This document shows positions 12,488 through 23,599 of a stretch of DNA of 64,000 bases, in pieces (the first letter of the stretch is position 1; each line of letters begins with the position of its first letter). Made by a program: the position numbers and the translations under genes. Location of the stretch: NCBI RefSeq assembly GCF_958450345.1, contig NC_088780.1:112356226-112420225 (forward strand), written 5' to 3'. Source of the stretch: Calliphora vicina. Lineage: Eukaryota > Arthropoda > Insecta > Diptera > Calliphoridae. The notes under the pieces are model-generated. The model worked only from the letters and a program-made list of their open reading frames with translations. It was not told where the DNA came from and made no database searches.

Positions 12488-12567
12488 TTATTACAAATTG
12501 TTATTGGAAAAACGTTAATTTTCAATATAACGAAAATTAATGTTTTTCCAATAACAATTTGTAATAA
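12488..12567. repeat. Near-perfect 36-bp hairpin, 8-nt loop
   Basis: 12488-12523 is complementary to 12532-12567 with one mismatch in 36 bp; loop 12524-12531. It lies in the hAT-type element and may be a small independent insertion or an internal element feature. A transcript would fold into a pre-miRNA-sized stem; expression cannot be judged. Confidence 0.8.
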
Positions 12568-12892
12568 CTTGTAAAAATGTACAGTTATTATACTATTTTA
12601 TATTTTGTTCATGTTGAAATTAAAATTCTTATATGTATATAAACTAAAATTTAGTTTCTATTACCAATATTACGCAAACAAAACTATCACAAACGGCGAA
12701 ATGTCCATCTGGAAAACCAAACATAGCAATCTCCAAATTACTTATCGTATTTTTCTGCAAACCTTAATGTTAATTTAGTTCAAACTTGATTCATATCTTC
12801 ATCTTATATATAAATAGGCCACACGTTTTTTTGTGGTACACTTTTAAGTATGTTATTGTCCACCAATATTAATAAAACATATTGTTACGAAA

Positions 12893-13482
12893 TTGTACTT
12901 GAATTCAAATATAACGATTTTAACGGCTGATTTAAAAGTAGCATAATGCTTTCAAGTAACAGTGCTGTAAAACTGTAACATATCTGTGGGCATTGTTAAA
13001 TAAAAGCTTTCAGTTGATTTGATTGTAAGTTGGCAACGCTGTATTCGAGTTCGAATAATCAGTTAAAGAACATTGTAGAAAGTACACCACAGATGGCGTA
13101 TGATCTAGAATATTCGAACTTTGACAGTTAAAGAGCTTTCTAGATGGTAATGCAGTGTTATAAATAGTGGCAGAGGTTGCAGTCGTTAGTGAGTTTATCA
13201 GAGACGCTTTTCGAATAAACATCATCTAAGTGCCTTAAAGTGTGTTGTGTTTTCAAAGTAAATTCGTGTACATTATAAATTGTGTCTGTAATTCTGAGAA
13301 TTTATAAACGTGTATAAAAAACATTGAGTGGCTATTTAATTCTGTTGTTGTTGTACATTTTAAAGAAATAAAGAGTTGTTACAATTCAATTCAAACGACT
13401 AAACGGCTTTTATTTGCAATCAAAAGTATCCGGTTTATTTAAAGGAAATAAACCAGCGTTTTGAAAAGGTTAAAACGTAACA
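12893..13482 (+). mobile_element. Solo LTR, Ty3/gypsy-like
   Basis: Starts TGTTACGAAATTG and ends AAAACGTAACA, giving the TG...CA ends of an LTR with inverted TGTTACG/CGTAACA. ATAT lies directly on both sides (12889-12892 and 13483-13486), a 4-bp target duplication. Promoter-like TATAAATA at 13159-13166 is followed by AATAAA at 13214-13219 and 13365-13370, fitting a U3-R-U5 order on the + strand. No gag/pol remains: a solo LTR left by recombination. Class is inferred from TSD length and ends. Confidence 0.8.
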
Positions 13483-13900
13483 ATATTGTTTTCGAATTTC
13501 GGCCACCGGGAGAGTACATATAATTCCATTATACTGAGTAACAAGAGAGTACAATATAATAAATATGAATACATTTAGAGATACTGGATTTGTATTTATT
13601 TGAAATCTGAACTATCCATAATTCATTCATTCATTCAATTAAAATCCAAAATATAGATAAAAGACATACATTGACAATATATTTTGGATATAATTGGAAT
13701 TTAAAATTACACATGAATTACACATTCACTCAATTACACATGGGTTACACATCCAAGTTAAAATTACACACAATATGTGTAATTACACATGAAGTGGCAA
13801 CACTGATAAGTAGGTAAATTGAGAAGTTACAAACTATTTTCTTTTTTTATTTCAAATAGCTTAACCCGTTGCGCTTTGCTAACTCAATCGTAGTAAAATA

Positions 13901-14263
13901 AACAAGTAAGAGTGCTTATTAGGCTGTACCGAATTTTATACACCCTTTACCAAAGTTTACTTTAAGAAAAATATTAAAATGTACTTTTGGTAAAAAAAAT
14001 TGTGTGAAAATAGGTGAAAAATCGAGGCTTACATATCAGTTATTTGTGGGCCGGTTTTCTCGATTTTAAATAGAAACCTAAGTTAAACAATAGCGGATAT
14101 ATTGATGAAATTTATTTGAGGCCTTCGGAAAGTTGATTTCCACAGACAGACAAACATGGCTATATCGACTGCGCTATCTACAATAATCCAGAATAAATAT
14201 ACTTTATAGGGTTGCAAATGAATGATGTGGAAATTACAAATGGAATGACCAACTTAAGGGAAT
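13901..14263 (+). repeat. GTCY-microsatellite repeat, variant A, short copy
   Basis: Begins AACAAGTAAGAGTGCT, then a degenerate hairpin and ATACACCCTTTACCAAA, CCGGTTTTCTCGATTTTAAATAG, a CAGACAGACAAAC tract, CGCTATCTACAAT and TACAAATGGAATGACCAACTT. Same order as 49258-50000 but internally shortened. Mini-me/DINE-1-like by structure. Confidence 0.75.
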
Positions 14264-14424
14264 AATTTTCAAAAAACTTGCTATAATTTCTTAATTGTTT
14301 ACATCGCTACAAACCATCAGATATCCTAGAATATACGATAAACCATTATAATTAATTATTATTAATTTAAAAGTCATAATAAATGTCCACATACGGGTTG
14401 TTTGATTGATTTGTATTAACACCA

Positions 14425-14611
14425 CACAGAGAAAACTGATTCGTAGTAACAACTACTACTAATCGAATGATTTTGCCCTAGTGAACGAATTTTACAGTTG
14501 TGGCTACAAAATTTTAGAAGGAGTATCAAAACTTTGGTTTCTTCAACCGAAATTATTCTATATCAACTGACTTTCTATTACAAGTGCTACTACGAATCTG
14601 TTTTTTCTGTG
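14425..14611. mobile_element. MITE with CACAGAGAAAA termini (187 bp)
   Basis: Left CACAGAGAAAACTGATTCGTAG pairs imperfectly with right CTACGAATCTG...TTTTTTCTGTG, about 28 bp of inverted repeat. Short, non-coding, AT-rich interior. The CACxGAGAAAA end resembles that of the palindromic element at 48694-49180. Target duplication not resolved. Confidence 0.65.
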
Positions 14612-14619
14612 CAAATATG

Positions 14620-15399
14620 GAAAAATTATTCGATATTAAAATTCGTCATATAGCCCATTTGGCTTTGCTTAAAAAATTCGTCACACTCTTTAGACGTTAG
14701 AAGCTGTGATATGCTACTATGTCGTTACTCCCAGAATATACTTTCGCATGTACTTGCAGAACGTACAGATGTTCGATGCCAACCACACATTCCCTATAGC
14801 TCATGTGCGGATCCAGGGGGTGGAGGTGGTAAATACCACCTAAACGCTCTGGTCTCTTCTGATTGGCATTCAGTGATGTACTGCTTCCTGAAACTCACAC
14901 AGTAAATCTTAACATACATGAGGAGCCGCAGAATAAAAGGTACTTTTTCGCACATTTAAAATTTTTGGGAAAATGAGTTTTATTTATTTCGCCCCCTTAA
15001 AATACTGCATGAATCTGGAAAAGGTAATAAGTTTCTTACTGATCATTAGATACATCTAACTGCCATAAGTCACCACATTAAATGTTAAGGATGTTTAATA
15101 TAAAACCATTTTAATATCGGAAAAAGAACCTTTTGTTAAAAGCTAAATTAAAAGGTATGTTTTTTATGCTTTTTTTAACGATAATATGTTAAATGAATGT
15201 TTTTAATCCTGATTTAATATATAAAGAAATTACACATTGAAATTATATAATTTTTTTTTCGTTTTATACTAGTGTTGTACGTTTTGTTAAGCACACATTT
15301 TTTAAGAACCCATAATATAGGAATTTTTTTCATGAACAAAAATATAAAGTTTGAATTAATTTAAAATTTCAACGGTTAAAGATAATACATCAGAAATTG
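14620..15399. other. Intergenic, nothing firm
   Basis: Contains a GC-richer patch (14790-14880, GGGGGTGGAGGTGG) inside a 64-codon ORF with no recognisable domain. No gene or bounded repeat called. Confidence 0.35.
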
Positions 15400-15776
15400 G
15401 AAATAGTGTAGATCAAAATGTCCTTAAATCAATAGCGTTACAATTTTTGACACTTTCTATTTTTAAATACCAAAATTCCTAAAACGTGGAAAATGTGTTC
15501 CAAAAACTGAGATTTTTTAGAAAAAACCCTACTGAGACGTTATTTACCGTGTGATAGCAAAATAACTTTGTATGTATTTAAATATGATATAGGGCTATAC
15601 AACATGATGCATTTTTGAGAATCGGTGCTTTGCCTTATTATAATTTTTTACTGAAACCAACATTTTTTTTAAAATTGGAAAAGTTTTTATAAGTCTGGAG
15701 GCGACTAGGTCCACTTAAGCTTTTGCATTAGGTTCTCTTTTCGGATCATATACAAATGTTATATAGTCCCGAAGAT
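15400..15776. repeat. Fragment of long-TIR element 2 interior
   Basis: Colinear with 3710-4080: GACGTTA(A)TTACCGTGTG, TAGCAAAATAACTTTGT, GGATCGGTGCT-like, GGCGACTAGGTC, TTTTCGGATCATATACAAA and ATAGTCCCGAAGA. It stops at 15776, exactly where the Tc1-like remnant begins. Confidence 0.7.
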
Positions 15777-16840
15777 TAAGTGTTTTCTGTCACTTTGTTC
15801 GAACAGGTAGTGCATCTCCGTTTAAAGTCTACCACACTTTTGGACACCTTTTTTGTGCTCTTCTTCTTTGAGTCCAATATCTCTCCACTGGCCTTAGCTC
15901 CGGGCAGTTTGAGGATTTGTTTCTCTTGGTACAAATACCACATTATTGTTCTTGTAACACTCAAGACCTTGCTTACCATAATGACAGGCTGCCAAATCAG
16001 AACAAAAATAAGTGGACAACACATTAAGAAGTCTTATGAATGGTAGCATCCTCTTTTGTAAACATAGCTTGATGTAAATTTCGGTATTTATAGAGCCCTT
16101 TGTAAAAAATGTTTGGCTTCTTTTGCCTCAACTGCATATTGCTTTCCATACCAAGAACTTATTAGGACAGTTTTTTGTTTTTGGTTCCTAAACTTTTCTA
16201 CAACATTCCCTCGAGCATCAACAACAACAAAACGTTTCGTTATCTATTATGCAGCAGGTACATACATATATTTTTTTATAAAATTTTACTTCAATTTCCG
16301 TGCTCTGTTTTTGGTCTCTAAATTTTTAGCGGAGTTCCTGCCAGGAACTTTTTGAGCCTTGTATGTTATTAACCTGCATTGGCTTTAACTTTTAGTACTT
16401 TTATAATCGGAGTACTGAACTAACCGGACTGCTTTCCTACTGGATGAGTTGGGAGCTCTTTTGAAAAAGCTTTCTATTTATTGGCTTAAGAAACAGCATG
16501 TGGACCATTCCTTCTACCTGAACCAGGTTTTCTATCAACGAACAAGTTCTCCCGATACTGTTTAATTGGAAACAGTTTGACGGCAAACCTTTGATTGTTT
16601 GACCAACCTTTTTTTGGACCAAGTTGGGTTTTGTTGAAAATATTTAATTATTTTAGTACGCACTTTTTTCACGTCACTCATTTTAATCAGATTAACAACA
16701 ACTGAACATAATTGTCATTAAACATAATAACTGACATACTTTTCAAAGGTAACTTGATCAAAGAAAATCAAAATAATAATTGGGTTAAAAGTTTTAAGGA
16801 AAAACGTGTGTTAATTTATTATTAACTCGTATAGCATCAG
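15776..16840 (-). pseudogene. Tc1-like transposase remnant, copy A
   Basis: Read on the minus strand, an ATG near 16682 opens a peptide starting MSDVKKVRTKIIKYFQQ, the helix-turn-helix end of a Tc1/mariner-superfamily transposase. Further pieces follow in changing frames: KQYRENLFVDRKPGSGRR, INTEIYIK, DLAACHYGK (region of the second catalytic Asp), VVFVPRETNP and SVVDFKRR near 15800. Frameshifts, stops and internal deletions make it a pseudogene. A 5' non-coding segment with CACACGTTTTTCCTTAAA at about 16800-16815 is shared with copies B and C and may belong to the terminal repeat. The 3' end abuts another repeat at 15776. Confidence 0.8.
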
Positions 16841-16844
16841 GATT

Positions 16845-17640
16845 TTTCCTTTTAGTAGAATCTCAAACTCAAAATCAATAATTCTTATCAAGATATACCT
16901 TATCTGAAATGAGGTTCTAGGATAATCTTGTTACATAAAGATTCATTCAGTTTTTCTAGTTAATTTTACATCTCCCCACCTGCATCTAAAATATGATTAC
17001 TTCTTTACCGAATTTTGGTATTTGTAGCTGTGGTAACAATAACAGTTTTGCGGTGTATATTATTTCGACGTTATTATTGTTAACTGCCAATAATCGATAA
17101 ATGTGAATGTGAAATAAAACCATAAGAGCCCGCAAAATACCAATAAACTAAATCTACATATTCATGTTAGGTATTTCAACGAGTATGGAAATCTATAAGG
17201 CAGTGGGAATAATGTATTCAAATGGACACGCACCCATTCCCCATGTTGGGAAAATGAGGTAGTGTGTTCACATAAATGTTGGCCAAACATGTTACATTCA
17301 TTTATTTAATAGACATTTTACGCACCCAACAGATATGTAAGCATATTGCTATTTCTTTTTCTATTTCTATTATAATTTATCAATGAACTTCTAAATAAGC
17401 ACATGAAATGAAAATAAAACAAATAAATAAAGTTTCATTTTCATTACAACTATTTATGGTATTTGTGGCATACATTTTCTAGGCAAGAGAAATGAATGAT
17501 AAATTGCTTTCGACCACGCCCCTCTAATGTTTTTAGTTGACCTTGAACTGGGAACAAATGTTGAAAGAGAGTTATATTTAAAGTAGGGTATTTACGATTG
17601 AATTACGTAAGATATAAATAAACTTTTATTTATTTAGAAT
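16845..17640. other. Intergenic, nothing recognised
   Basis: AT-rich sequence with no supported gene, RNA or repeat. Confidence 0.35.
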
Positions 17641-17652
17641 TCGTACTATATT

Positions 17653-18538
17653 ATGGTTAGCGTACCGAAATCCGGTCAAACGGTTTTTTCATCTTTGTTT
17701 CGGGTTTCTTTAACTTTTTGGTTTTTTAAGACGGTTAAAATAAAATAAATAAAAATATTAATTTATTTTTTAGAAAACTTTAGCATTTGACAATGTTTCG
17801 TAAAAGATATAAAATAATTGCGTAAAGTTAGACGCCTTAAATATTAAGAAATGTAAAATTAGGAAGGATTTAGTACACAATTCTTAACATATATCTTATT
17901 AGCGCCAACCAAACTGAAACAGGATGGCAAAACAATAAAGATTACATTTTTATATTAGTATTTGATGGTAAATGTAAACACATTTGGGGTATTCACATGT
18001 TCTACTATTTGGTCATATTGTCCTAATATATTTTTTGTTGTGTTTCAAACAAAAAACTTCTAAACTAGTAACACTATTTGAACTATGTTTATTGTTTTGT
18101 CATAAAATAATACTTATAACTTTTTGATAATACTTTTTTTGTTTAAAACACAACAACAACTATTATAATATATTAGGACATTATGATAATACGACTAATA
18201 GCAGACCATGTGAATACCCCAATTATGCAAATTGTAAACCAAATTTATGGTTTTTATGATAGGAAAGAAATTACATATGGAATTTAAGCCAAAATGTTGG
18301 TGCTATTATTTGTTTTATAATTTTGAAAAAAATATTTAAAAAAAGATAAAATTGTGAGTAAGAATTTATTTATTTTTCAATTACACAATATGTTTCATTA
18401 CACTTTTTTCCTTAACGAAAATGTCTATAAAAATAAATTTAAATAGACCGGTTAAAAGTACTTTTAGAATGACAAAACCGAAATCAGTTTTTTAAAAACA
18501 CACTTTTCAGTTAAACCGGTTTTTGGGACACTCTAATT
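17653..18538. mobile_element. TIR element with 'ACCGGTT' ends
   Basis: Left end TTAGCGTACCGAAATCCGG and right end (reverse complement) TTAGAGTGTCCCAAAAACCGG are imperfect inverted repeats. Subterminal CCGGTT/AACCGG words recur on both sides. A similar architecture is seen at 50585-51656. No coding sequence. A smaller element (17985-18221) is nested inside. Target duplication not found. Confidence 0.5.
17985..18221. mobile_element. Nested MITE with TGGGGTATTCACATG ends
   Basis: TGGGGTATTCACATG at the left and CATGTGAATACCCCA at the right form a perfect 15-bp inverted repeat. Beyond them 18025-18058 (TCCTAATATATTTT...TGTTGTGTTT) pairs with 18149-18179 (AAACACAACAACAACTATTATAATATATTAGGA). About 237 bp, non-coding. 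Confidence 0.75.
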
Positions 18539-18539
18539 G

Positions 18540-19189
18540 CGTACTAAACTAAACAACCATTTATTAGTGGAATTGAAAACATTATTAATCATATGAAATC
18601 GGTTTAAAATTTATGCAAATTATACCTTTAGCCATTAAATGGTTTTCGCAATAATTGCAAAATTAAAAGGAAATTGTATATAAGCGTATAATTTTAATGA
18701 AACATGAATGGGATTTTCCTTTTTGATTTGGTTTCATAGAAACATTATTTATTCGTTAAACACCATCAGTGATGTCAATTTAAACTTTTCGCGCTAGTTA
18801 TAGTGCTTTTAACTTTCTACAAATCTTCACAAATTTTCAAATAGTGTATTTTTTAAGAAGAACCAAATAATCTCCTTTTTGTTTTTCTATTAATCTCTTC
18901 TAGCGCCTTTGGAAACATATCGAAATATTCATTTCAAACACGCAAAACTCACTTAAAAAGTGACACAACTCAAAATTAATTTGTCGGGTTATATAAACCC
19001 GAAAAATGAATTTACGCTTAAACTATGCACAATACACTTGTTTATCTATATAAAAGATATCAGTGTATTCTGTTGTTGTTAACTGTGGCTAAAAAAACAT
19101 TGTCTTTCATTATGTTTCAATTGGTATATAGTTATTTTCGATATCTGAAAAATTAAAATTTTGAGTTGTGTCACTTTTGAACTGGGTGT
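18540..19189. other. Intergenic, nothing recognised
   Basis: No supported feature. The AGTGACACAACTCAAAATTAA words at 18959-18980 recur inverted at 19152-19178, a loose inverted pair about 170 bp apart. Confidence 0.35.
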
Positions 19190-19400
19190 GCGATATATTC
19201 TGGGTCCTTATGATATTCTAAGACAATCTAGTTATGCCCGTCTAGGTAGGGCTCCATACTCTCTGATGGTTTTGAAAATGGGCAATATTTGTGAATGATA
19301 TCACCTATCCCCCATACAAATGTCCACCCGGAATCCCGCAATCCTGATAAAATTTCGTAAAATAAGATGACAAGATCTAAGCAGATAAATAAAAAACGGT
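19190..19400 (-). repeat. GTCY-family repeat, variant C fragment
   Basis: Contains ATATTCTGGGTCCTTATGATATTCTAAGA, ATGCCCGTCT, CCCATACAAATGTCC and ACCGGAATCC-type phrases. These are shared, in the reverse sense, with 2640-2860 and with variant B copies. Confidence 0.5.
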
Positions 19401-20694
19401 CAAGCGCTTGTAAGCGAATATTCGACGCGTTATTTCCGAAATACAGCCTGATTTATTGCTAAGAGTGTGCGACTATGGACTTCTAGGTTACACCAAGTAC
19501 GTGCTAACCACGGCGGCCACATACCCGAAATTGTATTTAATCATTAATGTATTTTTCTGCTTTCCTGTCCAATCGCCGAATCTCAATCCCATAGTAAACC
19601 TATGGGAAATTACATCAAATTTAATTGATTATGTTTTTATAGCTTGTTGTCAAATACTAAAAAAATACAAATTTCTTAAGCATCTTTTTTGGATTGTGAC
19701 CTATTAATTGGATATTTGTAAAAGTTTACATTGTCAACCACTGTAGGTATTTATGTAAGAATATATAATTCTACATTTACAACTTGGGTTCGTATTCATC
19801 TAAAGTCACATGGTAGACATGCCACTAATTATATCACTACAGAGCGACAAAATTTTAATCACAATTTTACTGTTTTAAAATGAACTTGACTATATCCACT
19901 AAATTAAAAGAAAAAAAATCCATAAAAAATGCTGCAACATTCCAGATATTCCACAAACAAAAATATACATACAAAATCGTGACAATATAAGAAAATATAT
20001 GATGGAACAATGATTAAATAACAGCCAGGAAAAGAGACATTTTTTGGTGAAACAATTTAAACTTCAAATAAGTTATTTGTAAATACCCTTGAAGTAAAGT
20101 AATGAATGTGTATGGTATTTACAATGTTATAGAAAGCATATTAGATTCATCAAGACGTGTGTGGGCGCTGTCAAGATATTTAAAATAGATCTGAAATATG
20201 TGTTTGGTTTTAGAATATTCTTTTGAATAGTAGAAAATGGTAAATGATATCGTCCTGTTATCACCTGTTTTTATCATTATCTGAATGATAAAAAGGAACA
20301 TTTTGGTTTCATGCCTACATCTGATTTACCTTTTCGATGTGATATCTTCAGAAAAGCATTCTGTCATGTCAAATACTAGAACAATTGTGTAGTATTGTCT
20401 TCATCTGAACAGACATATTCCTATTTCTACTTATGTGTTCGTCTCTTTCCTTTAATACGTTTCTATGCTAATGCACACACAAAAGAATATTGGTCCAACG
20501 ACATCATTGATTCATACTTTTGCCTGCTGTCATTATTGACATTCTGTCATAAAGACTTGATGACTTTTCAGACTTTATCAATATTTTCCAAATCATCCTT
20601 GTTACGTTATTTTTAAAGATGGTCTTCAAAAATATTTCTTACGTTCTTAACACTCCGATAACCTTTATTTCAATTATTTAAGGAGTGAGATCGA
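19401..20694. other. Intergenic, nothing recognised
   Basis: Several ORFs of 60-83 codons lack known motifs, conserved neighbours or splice structure. No repeat partner seen in this window. Confidence 0.35.
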
Positions 20695-20990
20695 AAAAAC
20701 CTTAACACACGTTTTTCCTTTAAACTTTAACACAAGTATTATTTTGATTTTTTTTTTTGATCATGTAACCTTTGAAAAGTATGTCAGTTATTATGTTTAA
20801 TGTCAATTATGTTCATTTGTTGTTAATCTGATTAAAATGAGTGACGAGAAAAAAGTGCGAACTAAAATTGTTAAATATTTTCAACAAATCCCAACTTGGT
20901 CGTACAAAGGTCTGCCGTCAAACTGATTCCAATCTTATTAAACAGTATCGGGAGAAACTTGGCGATATTGACTAGCGATACACACCAAAG
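20695..20990 (+). pseudogene. Tc1-like transposase remnant, copy B (5' part)
   Basis: Shares with copy A the non-coding stretch CACACGTTTTTCCTT..., AAAGTATGTCAGTTATTATG and TTGTTGTTAATCTGATTAAA, then an ATG at 20837 opening MSDEKKVRTKIVKYFQQ. The frame meets a stop within about 35 codons, the text matching AAACAGTATCGGGAGAA follows in another frame, and homology ends near 20990. Only the DNA-binding end survives. Confidence 0.8.
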
Positions 20991-21092
20991 CCTGTATAGT
21001 ATTCTCTCAAGATAAAATCAATTAATGATGACACTATAAAAACGCATTAGACGAATTAACATGATGTAGATCCAGTGAATAATACAATTGTC

Positions 21093-21194
21093 CAATTCAC
21101 AATCGGTGTAAATTTGTTCGGAACAAAAACAAAATATTAATAAAAAAAATTACGACATACAACGATACAACGCTACGACACCGATTGTGAATTG
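21093..21194. mobile_element. 102-bp MITE, perfect 17-bp TIRs
   Basis: CAATTCACAATCGGTGT at 21093-21109 is exactly complementary to 21178-21194. A solitary end-like match (ACACCAATTGTGAATTG) is at 32520-32537. Non-coding. Lies about 1 kb upstream of the first Osiris gene. Confidence 0.75.
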
Positions 21195-21769
21195 CAAAAA
21201 TGTCTTACAGGAATAAGGAGCGATTGTTGACTTCCTAAATCATTCCATAGTTGAAATTCAACTCTCCTCAGTTATACCAAAATAATAGAGGAATAGTAGA
21301 TAAATGTTCTGCAAAGCTATGTATGGATCAAGGATGGATGTATGACAAGTCCATATTGGACAGACCGTTTACACATTTTAACTTTCCTGCAAAACATATT
21401 TTCCCTTGATATCATCTAAGGTGATCTGACATGTTCATAAGAATTGAATCTTTAAAGCTCTACAAAGTCGCCTATTATCCTCCAAACTAATATTCAAAAC
21501 TCTCTTTTTTCATATACACAAACATTTAAATATTTACCAACTTCACAAAAACAAATGATCATAAATAAAATTCGTACCTAGGTTAACTTAAAATTCTGTA
21601 GAGTATGTACTTCGCTGGCCAATTGGGTAGATACACAAACACATACATACTCGTGTACATGAATTTTAAGCACAGACATGGGAATGAAGTAATTCTAAAG
21701 CCAAACACGATCAAGTGAAATTATTGTATAACGGTACAAAAACAACTACCAAAAATAATCAAAACAGAG

Positions 21770-21812
21770 AGAACGTACAGAAGACTCGACTCGGGAGAGA
21801 GAGAATAAAGTG
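21770..21812 (+). promoter_or_regulatory. GAGA-rich segment upstream of first Osiris gene
   Basis: AGAGAGAAC and GGGAGAGAGAGAATAAAG lie 220-265 bp upstream of the TATA box. GAGAG is the core recognised by GAGA factor (Trl) in flies. Binding is inferred from motif only. Confidence 0.35.
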
Positions 21813-22035
21813 ATACAAACAAAAATCAAAGCCAAATTTCAACAACAAAAGAAAGAAAAGTCAGTTAAAGCCAAGTGACAACAAGACACTACAAATCAAA
21901 ATCGATTTGATTCAAATCCCTTCTCACATGCACTCAAATAAACACAACACAAATTGTGAGCATAGAAAACCAACTACAGAAAACAAAAAAAAAAAAACAG
22001 AAACCATTTAATTATTATTGATAAAGAAATGGTCG

Positions 22036-22079
22036 TATAAAAACCACAGTTACCACAATAAATATTTACATATTCAGTT
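22036..22079 (+). promoter_or_regulatory. Core promoter of first Osiris gene (TATA, Inr-like)
   Basis: TATAAAAA at 22036-22043, and TCAGTT (match to the fly initiator) at 22074-22079, about 100 bp before the ATG. The TATA-to-Inr spacing, about 40 bp, is longer than the usual ~30, so the start may instead lie near 22067. A TATAAAAA box is also found before the second Osiris gene. Confidence 0.55.
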
Positions 22080-22178
22080 GGCCAGTCCGAGGGTACACCA
22101 ACACACAACTAGATACGCCGTCATTTAAACTGCATTCAGCACTTTGAACGAAACAGGATTTGAAAATAAAAATAAAGG

Positions 22179-23243
22179 ATGAATAGATTTGCTGTTCTTT
22201 TTGTGGTGGCTTTAGCAGCCACTGGAGCTTTAGCCCAAGCTCCCCAACAATCTGCCACCGATTTGGCTTTTGACATGTATCATTCATGTCTTAAGGATTT
22301 CAGCACCAGCTGTGTGCAACCTAAAGCCATGAGATGGTTCAACGAAGCTTTGAGACAAGATGAAATTTCCATTACTGATAAATTGTCAATTGTACGTACG
22401 GGCAAAATTGTTGAGGGTACACAACAACGTGCCATGGATTCTCAGGAAAGAATGTTCCAAGAAATCGATAACTTCTTGGCCACACATGCTTTGCGCATTA
22501 AGGCTCCCGAATACTTCCAATCTGCTGAGGCACGTGCCATGGTTCCTGGTTTCTTGTTGAACAATGCTTTGACTAAAGGTGCTGTTGTACCTTTGGCTGA
22601 ACGTGAACAAGGTAAGTGATGGTTAAGCATGAAAGTTGGAAGATATGTGACAAGTGTTGTGTTTGTATTTTTAGGTCGTGGTTTTATGCGCAAAGCTGTA
22701 TTACCCTTCTTGATTGGTCTTAAATTGAAGACAGCTGTTTTGGTGCCACTTGCTCTTGCCTTGATTGCTTTGAAAACCTGGAAAGCCATGACTTTGGGTC
22801 TGCTCTCTTTGGTTTTATCTGGTGCTTTGGTGGTTTTCAAAATTGCCAAACCCAAGGTAGGCATAAATGCTGCTTTTTAATTACAATTTGTGCATAAAAT
22901 GAATGCTTTTTCCTTGTCTTAGATTGTTAACTACGAAGTCGTTCACTATCCTCATCACGAACACATCGAACATATTGTACCCCATCATGTTGAACACATT
23001 GTTCCCCACCACATCGAACACATTGTACCCCATCATTTCGATCATCATGTGGATCACCATGTCGATCATCATTTGGATCATCACTTGGACCATCATTTGG
23101 AAATTCCTCATCATGTTGAGCATATTGAACATTTGGAACATGCTGCCCCTGCTTGGGATCCTCATGGCTGGGCCCGTTCCTCCTCCCAAGAGAATCATGG
23201 CGATGCTCAAGATATGGCTTTTGCTGGTCAGAACAGACGTTAA
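22179..23243 (+). CDS. Osiris family protein (DUF1676), His-rich tail
   Basis: Three coding exons: 22179-22611, 22675-22856 and 22923-23243, with GT-AG introns of 63 and 66 nt (donors GTAAGT and GTAGGC), giving 311 aa. Residues 1-19 form a signal peptide ending GALA. Cys37 and Cys45 mark the two-cysteine Osiris region, followed by KAMRWFNEAL. Exon 2 (residues 145-205) starts with basic GRGFMRK and carries two hydrophobic segments (about 152-177 and 183-200). Exon 3 is histidine-rich: 30 His in 106 residues, with EHIVPHH and DHHV/DHHL repeats, then AQDMAF at 300-305, a variant of the C-terminal AQxLAY motif (a known endocytic-type signal in the family). Osiris proteins are insect-specific secretory/endosomal membrane proteins active in cuticle-secreting epithelia; the exact paralog is not settled (an Osi6/Osi7-like member is possible but untested). 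No frame breaks, so it looks functional. Confidence 0.93.
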
Positions 23244-23582
23244 ACGACTCCTAAACGACGCTTATCTAAATATTTATGACCTTAATCCCCCCCCTCTACA
23301 CTCTGTGTTTGATACGAAAACTAATTTATTATTTTAGTCTTAAGTTGACCAGAAAAAAAACAAAACAAAACAGAGCAAATTTCCAAAGATTTGTTTAAAA
23401 GAAACAGAAACACGAAATGTCAGCCCAATCTTACGCAATATGGGGATTGAGTTGATTAGGTGTTGTTTATTTTAGTTGTACAAATGCGATCATTATGATT
23501 GTTATATAATTTATTGTAAATATTTATTTATTTTAATTGTAATTGAAAAGAAAAATTACAAAAAACAAGATGTTATTTAAAG

Positions 23583-23588
23583 AATAAA
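23583..23588 (+). terminator. Poly(A) signal of first Osiris gene
   Basis: AATAAA about 340 nt after the TAA stop, the first canonical hexamer in that direction. The implied 3' UTR is AT-rich. Confidence 0.6.
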
Positions 23589-23599
23589 AATAATGTGAA

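Larger units (their letters stand above)
11696..13805. mobile_element. hAT-type non-autonomous element with perfect TSD
   Basis: Terminal inverted repeat CAGTGTTGCCAC at the left and GTGGCAACACTG at the right, flanked on both sides by the identical 8-bp sequence ATAAGTAG (11688-11695 and 13806-13813). An 8-bp duplication with CA-starting termini is the signature of hAT transposition. Subterminal ATTACACAT words recur at both ends in opposite orientation. Length is 2110 bp, of which 590 bp is a nested solo LTR, so the original insertion was about 1.5 kb. No transposase reading frame, so mobilised in trans. Confidence 0.85.

Noticed and set aside
22442..22864. 140-codon antisense ORF over the first Osiris gene
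   Set aside because: It spans an exon-intron-exon region of the sense gene, has no domain, and reflects codon bias of the sense strand.
22881..23337. Out-of-frame ORFs of 109 (-) and 144 (+) codons over the His-rich exon
   Set aside because: The CAT/GAT-rich repeat keeps all frames open; the spliced Osiris frame explains the sequence.
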